From assembly GCF_018334155.1 (NCBI RefSeq), contig NZ_JAGXTP010000001.1, forward strand, positions 620,001-684,000: DNA of 64,000 bases, given 5' to 3'. Shown piece after piece: positions 48,112-56,198 of the stretch. Below the pieces are notes generated by a model that was not told the origin of the DNA, searched no databases, and was given only the letters and a program-made list of their open reading frames with translations. The position numbers were made by a program, and so were the translations under genes. The stretch comes from Devosia litorisediminis (GTDB lineage Bacteria; Pseudomonadota; Alphaproteobacteria; Rhizobiales; Devosiaceae). How positions within the stretch are numbered: position 1 is the first letter of the stretch; each line of letters starts with the position of its first letter.

Positions 48112-51100
48112 ATGGCGCGTCAACGCATCATTCCCATCCGCCGCGAGTATAACCGTTGGGTCGCAAACCAGACCCTCGAGGACTATGCGCTGCGCTTCAC
48201 CGCCAAGTCGGCGCGCCGATTTTCCAACGATCGGATCTCGCAGACGGCCATTGGTGCCATCTCGTTCCTGGCACTGGAGGCAATTGGTGGCGCCATTACG
48301 CTGAGCTACGGGACCACCAACGCCATCATCGCCATTGTGGTGGCGTCACTTGCCATCCTGCTGATTGGCTTGCCAATCGCGCGCTATGCGACAAGGCACG
48401 GTGTTGATGTCGACCTGCTGACGCGCGGCGCCAGTTTTGGCTACATCGGTTCGACGATCACCTCCCTGATCTATGCCAGCTTTACTTTCATCCTGTTCGC
48501 CATTGAAGCCTCGATCATGTCGAGCGCGCTGCAACTGGCGTTCGGAATCCCGCTGTGGCTGGGATACATAATCAGCGCCGTGGTCGTCATACCCTTGGTG
48601 ACGCACGGTGTTCAGATGATCAGTCGGTTTCAACTGATAACCCAGCCAGTCTGGGTCGTGCTCAACATCCTGCCGTTCTTCTTCATAGCCTTTCTTGACT
48701 GGGACAAGTTCGATCTGTGGCGCAGCTTTGCGGGTCTGGGTGCGCCGGAGGGCGTCGCTGGCAGCATCGCGCCGTTCGACCTGGCCAAGTTTGGGGCGGC
48801 TTCAGCCGTCATCCTGGCGCTGATGACGCAGATTGGCGAACAGGTCGACTTCCTGCGTTTTCTGCCCGCAGAAGGCGTCAGCAAGTGGCGACACAAGGTG
48901 GCAATCTTTCTTGCAGGCGCTGGTTGGGTAGTTGTCGGCGCGCCGAAACTGCTGGCTGGCTCGTTCCTCGCGTACCTAGCCCTTTCGAGCGGGGTATCAC
49001 CCGAGCATGCGTCCGAGCCCGGTCACATGTATGCGGTGGCTTTCGGCTACATGGTACCCAACGAGTTCATGGCGCTGATGCTGATGGCCGTTTTCGTGGT
49101 GATTAGCCAGCTCAAGATCAACGTGATGAATGCCTATGCCGGCTCGCTGGCTTGGTCGAACTTCTTTTCACGTTTGACCCACAGCCATCCGGGGCGGGTT
49201 GTCTGGCTGCTGTTCAATGTCGCAATTGCGCTTCTGTTGATGGAATTGGGCATTTATCGGCTGCTCGAGGAAACCCTGGGTATCTTTTCCATCATCGCGA
49301 TGGCCTGGCTGTGCTCTATCTCGGCAGATCTGTTCGTGAACAAACCGCTTGGCCTTGCCCCGCCCGGCATCGAGTTTAAAAGGGCGCATCTCTACGACAT
49401 CAACCCGGTCGGTGTTGGCTCAATGCTGCTGGCCACGACTATTGCGTTGATGGCCCATTTTGGACTGTTTGGAGAGACTGCTGCAGCCCTTTCATCCTAT
49501 GTGGCGCTGGTTGTGGCCTTTGTCGCCTCGCCGACGATCGCATGGGCAACCAAGGGCAAATACTATCTGGCACGGAAGCCCCGCAAGCAGTGGCAGACGC
49601 TGGATTCGGTCACCTGTTCGATTTGCCAGCATCCTTTTGAGCCCGAGGACATGGCTTGGTGTCCTGCCTATGCGGCGCCGATCTGCTCGCTTTGCTGCTC
49701 TCTGGACGCGCGCTGCCACGATATGTGCAAACCGCACGCGCATTTTCGGGCCCAGACCCACGCCGTGGCAGCCAGCATTCTGCCTGAGTGGGCCATCGCC
49801 AAACTGCAAACCCGACTTGGGCGCTACAGCATTTCCATGGCCATTGCGGTCGCAATGCTGGGTGGTGCGCTCTGGCTTATCTATTATTTCGCGGCTGGCG
49901 CTGCGCCACATACCGCCGATGTTGTGGGAGGCACGCTGGCGGTGGTGTTCTTTGTGTTCGCCGTTACCGCAGGCATTATCACCTGGTTTCTTGTGCTGGC
50001 CCATGACAGTCGCCTCGTGGCCGAAGAAGAAAGCTCACGCCAGAATACGCTGCTTCTCAAGGAGATCGACGCGCATTCACGCACCGATGCTGCCTTGCAG
50101 CGTGCCAAAGAAAAGGCAGAAGCCGCCAATCAGGCCAAGAGCCGCTATGTTGTGGGCTTGAGCCATGAACTGCGGACGCCGCTCAACGCGGTGATGGGTT
50201 ATGCGCAGGTGCTTGAGAGGGATGCGGGCCTGCCGGAAAATCGGCGTGGCTCGGTACAGATCATTCGGCGCAGCGCCGAACACCTATCGGGCTTGATCGA
50301 TGGGTTGCTCGACATTTCCAAAATCGAGGCAGGACGCCTGCAGGTTTACTCCAACGAGATCAACATCCAGGACTTTCTCGATCAGATCGTTGACATGTTC
50401 AGTCTGCAAGCCAAGGCCAAAGGCTTGGAATTCCGCCACGAGCGCGCGCGCGCCTTGCCCACACATGTGCGCACCGACGAAAAACGTCTGCGGCAGATCC
50501 TGGTGAACCTTCTCTCGAACGCCATCAAATTCACCAATGAGGGTCATGTCAGCTTCAAAGTGGAGTACCGCAACCAGGTGGCCAATTTCGTCGTCGAAGA
50601 TAGCGGTACGGGCATTGCAGCTGGCGATATCGAGCACGTCTTTGAGCCCTTCGTACGCGGTGAGGCCGAGCGAAACCGGTTCGTGCCGGGTCTCGGGCTG
50701 GGTTTGACCATTACTAAGCTGCTTACCGAGACGCTGGGGGGTGAAATATCACTGACCAGCACCATTGACGTTGGAACGCGGTTTCAGGCGCGGTTGATGC
50801 TGAGCAAGGTGGAGCGACCACAGGCGGCACATGCCGATATTCGGCGCGTTGTTGGCTACAAGGGGCCTTCTCGAACGGTCATGGTGGTGGACGACAATGC
50901 AGACCATCGAGATCTTGTCCGAGAAATGCTCTCGCCTCTCGGCTTCGTGGTCCTGTCAGTCAAGGATGGGTCCGGTTGCCTGCAGGGCATTGAGGCGCAC
51001 AGACCGGATGTCTATTTTCTCGATATCCGCATGCCCGGCATGAATGGATGGGAGCTCGCGCAAGCCTTGCGGGATCGTGCTGTCGTTGCGCCGATCATAA

Positions 51101-51486
51101 TGCTATCGGCGAATATCGGCGATGGTGCTGGGCCCACCAACTCAGATGCAGGCCACACAGATACTCTGGCCAAGCCGTTTGAGCTCAATCAGTTGCTGGA
51201 AAAACTGGCGGCGCATCTGGCGCTGGAGTGGGATTACGCCGAGCAGGCTGTTGCAGCGTCCGAGAATGGTGCTTCGAAACTGCTGTCGCCGGGCGCTGAA
51301 CACTTGCGCGAACTGGTCAGTCTGGGGCAAATCGGGCATGTGCGTGGAATCGAGGCCAAGCTAAGTGAGCTGGCGCGCGATGCGGCCAACAGGCCGCTGG
51401 TGGATGCATTGTCGGCGCACCTGGCCGCCTTCGATTTCGAAAGTTATGCCGAACTCATTGAGCGGGTGAGCCATGAGCCGGATTGA
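48112..51486 (+). CDS. NCS1 permease-like sensor fused to histidine kinase and receiver
   Basis: This 1124-residue protein starts with a nucleobase-cation-symport-1-like domain of about 12 membrane segments (about 40-480; GVDVDLLTRGASFGYIGS is a typical block). A cysteine-rich segment follows (Cys502, 505, 517, 525, 528, 529, 535, 539), then two more membrane helices (about 573-635) and a coiled coil. The kinase core has the H box SHELRTPLN (His685), the N box and GTGIA/GLGLGLT ATP lid. The receiver carries Asp971 in FLDIRMPG, and a short helical tail ends the protein. It resembles transporter-fused kinases such as CbrA, but with an NCS1 module. It overlaps the next regulator gene by 14 bases. 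The ligand is unknown; purine, pyrimidine, hydantoin or allantoin types are guesses. Confidence 0.9.
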   Translation: MARQRIIPIRREYNRWVANQTLEDYALRFTAKSARRFSNDRISQTAIGAISFLALEAIGGAITLSYGTTNAIIAIVVASLAILLIGLPIARYATRHGVDVDLLTRGASFGYIGSTITSLIYASFTFILFAIEASIMSSALQLAFGIPLWLGYIISAVVVIPLVTHGVQMISRFQLITQPVWVVLNILPFFFIAFLDWDKFDLWRSFAGLGAPEGVAGSIAPFDLAKFGAASAVILALMTQIGEQVDFLRFLPAEGVSKWRHKVAIFLAGAGWVVVGAPKLLAGSFLAYLALSSGVSPEHASEPGHMYAVAFGYMVPNEFMALMLMAVFVVISQLKINVMNAYAGSLAWSNFFSRLTHSHPGRVVWLLFNVAIALLLMELGIYRLLEETLGIFSIIAMAWLCSISADLFVNKPLGLAPPGIEFKRAHLYDINPVGVGSMLLATTIALMAHFGLFGETAAALSSYVALVVAFVASPTIAWATKGKYYLARKPRKQWQTLDSVTCSICQHPFEPEDMAWCPAYAAPICSLCCSLDARCHDMCKPHAHFRAQTHAVAASILPEWAIAKLQTRLGRYSISMAIAVAMLGGALWLIYYFAAGAAPHTADVVGGTLAVVFFVFAVTAGIITWFLVLAHDSRLVAEEESSRQNTLLLKEIDAHSRTDAALQRAKEKAEAANQAKSRYVVGLSHELRTPLNAVMGYAQVLERDAGLPENRRGSVQIIRRSAEHLSGLIDGLLDISKIEAGRLQVYSNEINIQDFLDQIVDMFSLQAKAKGLEFRHERARALPTHVRTDEKRLRQILVNLLSNAIKFTNEGHVSFKVEYRNQVANFVVEDSGTGIAAGDIEHVFEPFVRGEAERNRFVPGLGLGLTITKLLTETLGGEISLTSTIDVGTRFQARLMLSKVERPQAAHADIRRVVGYKGPSRTVMVVDDNADHRDLVREMLSPLGFVVLSVKDGSGCLQGIEAHRPDVYFLDIRMPGMNGWELAQALRDRAVVAPIIMLSANIGDGAGPTNSDAGHTDTLAKPFELNQLLEKLAAHLALEWDYAEQAVAASENGASKLLSPGAEHLRELVSLGQIGHVRGIEAKLSELARDAANRPLVDALSAHLAAFDFESYAELIERVSHEPD

Positions 51487-52402
51487 AAAGGATCAGGACA
51501 TCGTCCTGCTGGTCGACGACTCCCCGGAGTCGCTCGGTTTCCTGACTGAGGCGCTCGAGCAATCCGGGGTCACTGTACTGGTGGCCCGCAGTGGCGAAAC
51601 AGCGTTGAACATTGCCGTGCGCGTCGCGCCCGATGTGGTATTGATGGATGCTGTGATGCCGGGCCTGGATGGGTTTGAAACCTGTCGGCGGCTCAAGGCC
51701 ATGGCAACGCTTACCCATGTGCCGGTGATTTTCATGACCGGGCTGACCGAGACCGAGCATATCGTACATGCGCTCGAAAGCGGCGGCGTTGATTACCTCT
51801 CCAAGCCGATCAATGTTGACGAATTGCGTGCTCGCATAAGGGTGCATCTGGCCAATGCTCGGCGGGCGCAAAGTGCGCGGATTGCGCTTGACGCCGCGGG
51901 GCGGCATCTGGTGGCGTTCGGTCGTGATGGAGTCGTATTGTGGTCGACGCCACAAAGCACGCGATTGCTGGAGCAATCGGGGGTGGACGTGCGGGGGTCT
52001 GATGAAATGTCGGCCCGTTTTCTGGCATGGCTTCTGCAGCGCGGCGATGATCTGGCTCCCGGTAGCGGATTTGAACTCGCTTTGGCAGGTGCGCCAGAGC
52101 TTCAGTACGCGTTTCTCGGGGTTGTTGGTGGCGACGAATACCTGTTCCGTCTGGCCCGTGCGCAGGCTGAAGGTCAGGAGGACGTCCTGCGGCAGCAGTT
52201 TGGTTTGACCCTGCGCGAGAGTGATGTCTTGCTGTGGATCTCACGCGGTAAATCGAACCGGGATATCGGCGATATCCTTGGGCTCAGCCCCCGCACAGTG
52301 AACAAGCACCTCGAGCAGGTTTATACCAAGCTGGGCGTAGAGAACCGGGCCTCGGCGGCGATCAAGGCAATTCAGGCCTTGCAGGCCCTGTTTGAACTCT
52401 AG
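51473..52402 (+). CDS. Response regulator: receiver plus LuxR-type DNA-binding domain
   Basis: The 309-residue protein has an N-terminal receiver (about 8-125; acidic pair in LVDDSPES, phospho-acceptor Asp59 in LMDAVMPG, Lys in LSKPINV). A middle segment of about 100 residues is not recognised, possibly PAS-like. The C-terminal LuxR helix-turn-helix (LTLRESDVLLWISRGKSNRDIG with SPRTVNKHLEQVYTKLGV) closes it. It overlaps the hybrid kinase gene by 14 bases, so the two form a pair. Likely targets are the flanking importer operons (urt and the NMT1-type ABC), each of which has inverted repeats upstream. Confidence 0.92.
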   Translation: MSRIEKDQDIVLLVDDSPESLGFLTEALEQSGVTVLVARSGETALNIAVRVAPDVVLMDAVMPGLDGFETCRRLKAMATLTHVPVIFMTGLTETEHIVHALESGGVDYLSKPINVDELRARIRVHLANARRAQSARIALDAAGRHLVAFGRDGVVLWSTPQSTRLLEQSGVDVRGSDEMSARFLAWLLQRGDDLAPGSGFELALAGAPELQYAFLGVVGGDEYLFRLARAQAEGQEDVLRQQFGLTLRESDVLLWISRGKSNRDIGDILGLSPRTVNKHLEQVYTKLGVENRASAAIKAIQALQALFEL

Positions 52403-52528
52403 ACTGCGCCGCGATCGCGTTTCCGGTCTCGCCAAAAACATCGATCACATATTTTTCTAGCCGGAACGCTTCTGCCCAACACCCGTTGTTCGAACAACCC
52501 TCGCGGCCACTATCTGCTGCGGGAGACG

Positions 52529-52641
52529 ATCTTGGTGTCGGCACAAATAGGCACCAGATGGTCCGTAGGTCGCTGTGGAGGCTGACGCTCCTTTGCAGCG
52601 ACCTCGGTGGGGCGCGAAACTTCGGTTTCGTGCCCTTTTTT
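52529..52641 (+). ncRNA. Candidate small RNA or structured 3' leader: two hairpins plus terminator
   Basis: Hairpin 1 pairs ATCT-GGTGTC with GGCACC-AGAT (one bulged base, 10-base loop). Hairpin 2 pairs AGGTCGCTG with CAGCGACCT and has an inner GGAG/CTCC stem. Five bases later comes an 11-base terminator stem with a TTCG loop and six T's. The series is too ordered to be a bare terminator. It could be a free small RNA starting near 52520, or the regulated leader of the importer mRNA. No known riboswitch motif was recognised. Confidence 0.5.
52610..52641 (+). terminator. Strong Rho-independent terminator
   Basis: GGGCGCGAAAC (52610-52620) pairs with GTTTCGTGCCC (52625-52635), 11 pairs with one G-U, around a TTCG tetraloop, followed by TTTTTT. 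It ends transcripts entering from the response-regulator gene or from the candidate small RNA. Confidence 0.85.
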
Positions 52642-52754
52642 GCGTTGTACAAATGGGCCTCGGGTGGAGCGTCCCTGACAATGGCGGACTAAGTGCATGC
52701 GGCTGATCAGCGCCCCAGCTCAAGCGTAGCGCCTGCCCAAAATCCCAGCGCATT

Positions 52755-52797
52755 GCACATAAAATACTCACAATATCTTTTAGGCTAATTTATGTGC
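52755..52797. promoter_or_regulatory. Long inverted repeat upstream of the NMT1-type binding-protein gene
   Basis: GCACATAAA (52755-52763) and TTTATGTGC (52789-52797) are perfect 9-base arms with a 25-base spacer; centres are 34 bases apart, about three helical turns. A TTGCAC (52753-52758) resembling a -35 box overlaps the left arm. The binding-protein ATG is 66 bases downstream. It is a plausible operator for the LuxR-type regulator or the MarR protein. Confidence 0.5.
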
Positions 52798-52863
52798 GAT
52801 TTTTCTTGCGCGCATGCACACACTGCGCTTGTGTTCGGGCATCATCACCCAGGGGACGTACAC

Positions 52864-53886
52864 ATGCTCAATCGCAGACTTCTCATTTCCACATTCGCCG
52901 TTGCCTTTGCCGGATTGTCGGCGCTGCCGGCGGTGGCGCAGACAGCGATCAAGTTTACACTCGACTGGAAGTATGAGGGGCCAGCCGCCGGCTTCCTGCT
53001 GGCGCTGGACAAGGGGTACTTCAAGGATGAAGGCCTCGACGTCACCATTGATAGCGGGAATGGCTCTGTCGATGCCATTCCGCGCGTCGCTACGGGTGCC
53101 TATCAGATGGGTTTCGGCGACATCAATTCAGTCATCAAGTTTCTCGATGAGGACCCTGCGCAGCCGGTCAAGGCCGTGATGATGGTCTATGAAAAGCCGG
53201 TCTTTGCCGTGGTCGGGCGCAAGTCGCTTGGTGTTACCGAGGATCCGAAGTCTCTTGAAGGCAAGAAGCTGGGTGCGCCGCCACCGGACGGTGCGTTCGC
53301 CCAGTGGCCGGCCTTTGTCGAAGCTGCCGGAATCGATACGGCGACGATCGCCATAGAGTCCATCGGCTTCCCCGTCCGCGAACCCATGCTGGCGTCGGGT
53401 GATGTGGATGCGGTGTTCGGTTTCGCCTTCTCGGTGATCCTCAACCTGAAAGCCAATGGTGTTCCAGACGAGGATATTGCGACCATCCTGTTCGCCGACA
53501 ATGGGCTGAACCTTTATGGCAATGCCGTGCTGGTCAACGAAGATTTCGCCGCAGAAAACCCAGAGGCTGTGAAGGGTTTCCTACGCGCTCTGATCAAGGG
53601 CTTTTCCGACGCGGTTGCAGACCCTGCCGCCGGCGTGGAGGCTGTGCTGGCACGCAATGAGATTCTCAACAGCGACATCGAACTGGAGCGGCTTGAAATG
53701 GCCAATTCGATGAATATCAAGACGCCCTATGTGATCGAAAACGGCTTTGGCGATGTCGACATGGCGCGTCTTGCAGCATCTATCGACACGCTGAAAATCT
53801 CGATGGGGCTGACTGGGGCAGTCGCGGCAGACGATGTGTTTGACGCTCAGTACCTGCCACCTGCTGCAGAGCGCATGCTGCCCTAA
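52864..53886 (+). CDS. ABC importer substrate-binding protein, NMT1/SsuA/ThiY type
   Basis: The 340-residue protein has a signal peptide (cleavage near PAVAQ). An NMT1-like fold follows: FTLDWKYEGPAAGFLLALDKGYFKDEGLDV, GFGDINSVIKF and the GKKLGAPPPDGAF block. Relatives bind thiamine pyrimidine precursors, riboflavin, taurine, alkanesulfonates or other small molecules; the exact ligand is not readable. ATG 52864 has AGGGG about 9 bases upstream; the frame is open to 52792 but that part lies on the inverted repeat. Context with an NCS1-type sensor suggests a nitrogen-rich heterocycle. Confidence 0.88.
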   Translation: MLNRRLLISTFAVAFAGLSALPAVAQTAIKFTLDWKYEGPAAGFLLALDKGYFKDEGLDVTIDSGNGSVDAIPRVATGAYQMGFGDINSVIKFLDEDPAQPVKAVMMVYEKPVFAVVGRKSLGVTEDPKSLEGKKLGAPPPDGAFAQWPAFVEAAGIDTATIAIESIGFPVREPMLASGDVDAVFGFAFSVILNLKANGVPDEDIATILFADNGLNLYGNAVLVNEDFAAENPEAVKGFLRALIKGFSDAVADPAAGVEAVLARNEILNSDIELERLEMANSMNIKTPYVIENGFGDVDMARLAASIDTLKISMGLTGAVAADDVFDAQYLPPAAERMLP

Positions 53887-53905
53887 GCCCTAATTCAAGC
53901 AACGG

Positions 53906-53935
53906 CCCGGGCGGTGACGTCCGGGTTAATTTTTT
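53906..53935 (+). terminator. Intrinsic attenuator between binding protein and ATPase genes
   Basis: CCCGGGCG-GTGA-CGTCCGGG is an 8-base stem (one G-U pair) with a GNRA-type loop, followed by TTAATTTTTT. It lies 19 bases after the stop of the binding-protein gene and should stop part of the transcripts, giving more binding protein than ATPase and permease. Confidence 0.7.
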
Positions 53936-53949
53936 CGGGGAGGCCGAGG

Positions 53950-54735
53950 ATGGCTCTGGTCAGTATCGACAATGTGGACATGCGCTATGGCGGCCCAGGC
54001 GGGACGCTGGCGGTCAGTGGGTTGACCATGCGGATTGAACGTGGCGATTTCGTCGCGGTGGTCGGGCCTTCTGGTTGCGGCAAGTCCACGTTGATGAAAT
54101 TGGTAACCGGGCTGCATGTCCCCCAGGAGGGGACGGTAATTGTTGCGGGCCACCAGGTGACCAGGCCGGTCTCCATTGTCGGTATGGCTTTCCAGAACCC
54201 CACCATGCTGCCCTGGCGGACAACGCTGGAAAACGTGCTTCTGCCACTCGAGATCGTCGAGAAGCACAGGCACCGCTTGCGCGCCCACAAAAAGGAATAC
54301 GTCGAAAAGGCAGAACACCTGCTTGAAACTGTGGGACTCAAAGGGTTTGGCGAGAAATTTCCCTGGCAGTTGTCTGGCGGAATGCAGCAAAGGGCCAATC
54401 TATGTCGGGCGCTGATCCATGAGCCGGAATTGCTAATGCTGGACGAGCCGTTCGGCGCGCTCGATGCCTTTACACGCGAAGAGTTGTGGTGCGTCATTCG
54501 CGACCTGCACGCTGCCCAGGATGTGACGATTGTGCTCGTTACCCACGATCTGCGGGAATCAGTATTCCTGGCCGACAAGGTACTGGTCATGAGCGCGCGT
54601 CCGGGGCGCGTGGTTGCAGAACACGAAGTGCCGTTCACGCGGCCGCGTCAGCTCGATATTCTTTATGACAAGGCGTTCAACGACATGGTGCAAGCGCTGC
54701 ACGGTGAGATTGCCACGGCGAGGGCCGCAGCATGA
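53950..54735 (+). CDS. ABC importer ATPase (SsuB/TauB type)
   Basis: The 261-residue ATPase has Walker A GPSGCGKST, a Q-loop in AFQNPTMLPWRTTLENV, signature LSGGMQQRANLCRAL, Walker B LLMLDEPFGALDAFTRE and the switch THD. ATG 53950 has GGGAGG just upstream. It overlaps the permease gene by 4 bases. It powers the NMT1-type importer. Confidence 0.94.
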   Translation: MALVSIDNVDMRYGGPGGTLAVSGLTMRIERGDFVAVVGPSGCGKSTLMKLVTGLHVPQEGTVIVAGHQVTRPVSIVGMAFQNPTMLPWRTTLENVLLPLEIVEKHRHRLRAHKKEYVEKAEHLLETVGLKGFGEKFPWQLSGGMQQRANLCRALIHEPELLMLDEPFGALDAFTREELWCVIRDLHAAQDVTIVLVTHDLRESVFLADKVLVMSARPGRVVAEHEVPFTRPRQLDILYDKAFNDMVQALHGEIATARAAA

Positions 54736-55550
54736 CCAATATCGAGAGCGCCACTGCCAACGCCACCCTGCCGCCACCCAAGAGCTTTAACATCAACTGG
54801 CTGGTGCTGGCGCCGTGGCTCTACACTATTGCCCTGTTTGTGGTCTGGGAGATTGTGGTCAGATCGATGGGTATCTCCCAAACAATCCTGCCAGCGCCGA
54901 GCCGAATTGCCGAAGCGATCGTGCAGTATTGGTCCCCGATCTGGAAGAACTCACTGCAGACTCTCTACACGACCGTGCTTGGTTTTCTGATTGCTGTAAT
55001 TGCCGGCCTGGGGCTTGGGTTGTTCATTGGCTGGTCCAAGGCGATCTATGCCGGGCTCTACCCGATCATGATCGGCTTCAATGCTATTCCCAAGGTGGCA
55101 TTGGTGCCCATTCTGGTAATCTGGTTCGGTATCGGGACGGTGCCGGCGGTGCTGACCGCCTTCCTGATTTCGTTCTTTCCCATCGTGGTCAATGTGGCCA
55201 CAGGTCTGGCGACAATCGAACCGGAGACAGAAGACGTGCTGCGCGCGCTTGGCGCCAAGAAACTCGACATCATGCTCAAGGTCGGCATTCCGCGCTCGAT
55301 GCCATATTTCTTCGGCTCGCTGAAGATCGCCATCACACTGGCGTTTGTCGGTTCGGTGGTGTCGGAAACCGTCGCCTCCAATTCGGGCCTGGGCAATATG
55401 ATGAGTTCGGCGCAGAGCCAGTTCAATGTGCCGCTGGTGTTCGCGGGACTCATGATGCTCGCCGTCGAGGGCATCGCAATGTATGCTCTCATGGCCTGGA
55501 TCGAAAGGCGCATGACCGGCTGGGCCCATCGCTCGACGATGTCTAACTAA
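54732..55550 (+). CDS. ABC importer permease (SsuC/TauC type)
   Basis: The 272-residue inner-membrane protein has about six segments and an EAA loop (EPETEDVLRALGAKKLDIMLKVGIPRSMPY). IGFNAIPKVALVPILVIWFGIG is a block common in the SsuC/TauC group. Its 3' end overlaps the convergent MarR gene by 8 bases. Confidence 0.94.
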   Translation: MTNIESATANATLPPPKSFNINWLVLAPWLYTIALFVVWEIVVRSMGISQTILPAPSRIAEAIVQYWSPIWKNSLQTLYTTVLGFLIAVIAGLGLGLFIGWSKAIYAGLYPIMIGFNAIPKVALVPILVIWFGIGTVPAVLTAFLISFFPIVVNVATGLATIEPETEDVLRALGAKKLDIMLKVGIPRSMPYFFGSLKIAITLAFVGSVVSETVASNSGLGNMMSSAQSQFNVPLVFAGLMMLAVEGIAMYALMAWIERRMTGWAHRSTMSN

Positions 55551-56064
55551 GAGGGGCCGTCAGGTTGAGGCGTTCGAGCGTGCCGCGGTCCGCCGGGTCC
55601 ACCATGCTGACCAGGAAATCCGTCACGGTCTTGCGTGCTTCTTCTGGCAGGCTGGCAATGGCGTCGTTGATCCGGCTGGCCTGTGTTGCGGACAGGGTTG
55701 AGAACAGCTCACGCCCCTTTTCGGTGGCGTAAAGCAGGCGCTGGCGGCGGTCCGATCGGCCGGTTTTCTGTTCTACGTAGCCATTGTCGATCAACTGGCG
55801 CAGCACGCGGGCCAGGCTCTGCTTGGTGATCTTGAGTATATCAAGCAGGTCAGCCACGGGCATGCCCGGCCGAAGGCATACAAAATACAGCACGCGGTGG
55901 TGTGCGCGACCGAAGCCCTGATTGCCCAACATGGCGTCTGCATCGCCGGTAAAGTCGCGATAGGCAAAGAAGAACAGCCCCATGATGTCGAGCGGGAGGG
56001 GCTCCCCATCCGGACCTGCGTAATTTATGTCAGTCATGTTGACATTTTTTTGGTACGCTGCCAT
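55543..56064 (-). CDS. MarR-family transcriptional regulator
   Basis: The 173-residue protein has a winged-helix core: GFGRAHHRVLYFV, PVADLLDILKITKQSLARVLRQLIDNGYVEQ, the wing DRRQRLLYATEKG and a C-terminal dimer helix. ATG 56064 is chosen because GGGAAG precedes it; ATG 56037 is possible. It is divergent from the aminotransferase gene, with which it shares a 134-base control region, and convergent with the importer permease. Which neighbour it controls is unknown. Confidence 0.87.
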   Translation of the reverse strand: MAAYQKNVNMTDINYAGPDGEPLPLDIMGLFFFAYRDFTGDADAMLGNQGFGRAHHRVLYFVCLRPGMPVADLLDILKITKQSLARVLRQLIDNGYVEQKTGRSDRRQRLLYATEKGRELFSTLSATQASRINDAIASLPEEARKTVTDFLVSMVDPADRGTLERLNLTAPLS

Positions 56065-56198
56065 TGTCTTCCCATCAGGACGCCGTTCTGTCTTATCCCT
56101 CAGCCTTTGTGGTTTGCCAAGGCCTTGGAGCTCGGGCATGATTGGCGCCAATCAGGCAGCTGAAGCGGCGCCTGCACAGTAATTTTCGGGAGACAACG

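Larger units (their letters stand above)
52403..52863 (+). other. 461-base intergenic region with structured RNA and regulatory repeats
   Basis: No convincing gene is seen. It holds a 14-base palindrome GTTGTTCGAACAAC (52485-52498), two hairpins (52529-52559 and 52567-52604), a strong terminator (52610-52641) and a long inverted repeat (52755-52797) near the start of the binding-protein gene. Short open frames on both strands lack ribosome sites and family likeness. Confidence 0.7.

Noticed and set aside
52486..52692. Small plus-strand ORF of 68 codons in the structured gap, and overlapping minus-strand ORFs.
   Set aside because: They run through the hairpins and terminator, have no ribosome site, and no family features are visible.
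52403..52863. TPP, FMN, guanidine riboswitch or SRP RNA in the gap before the NMT1-type importer.
   Set aside because: The conserved strings of those RNAs, for example CTGAGA of the TPP element or the SRP GGAAG-type loop, were not found.
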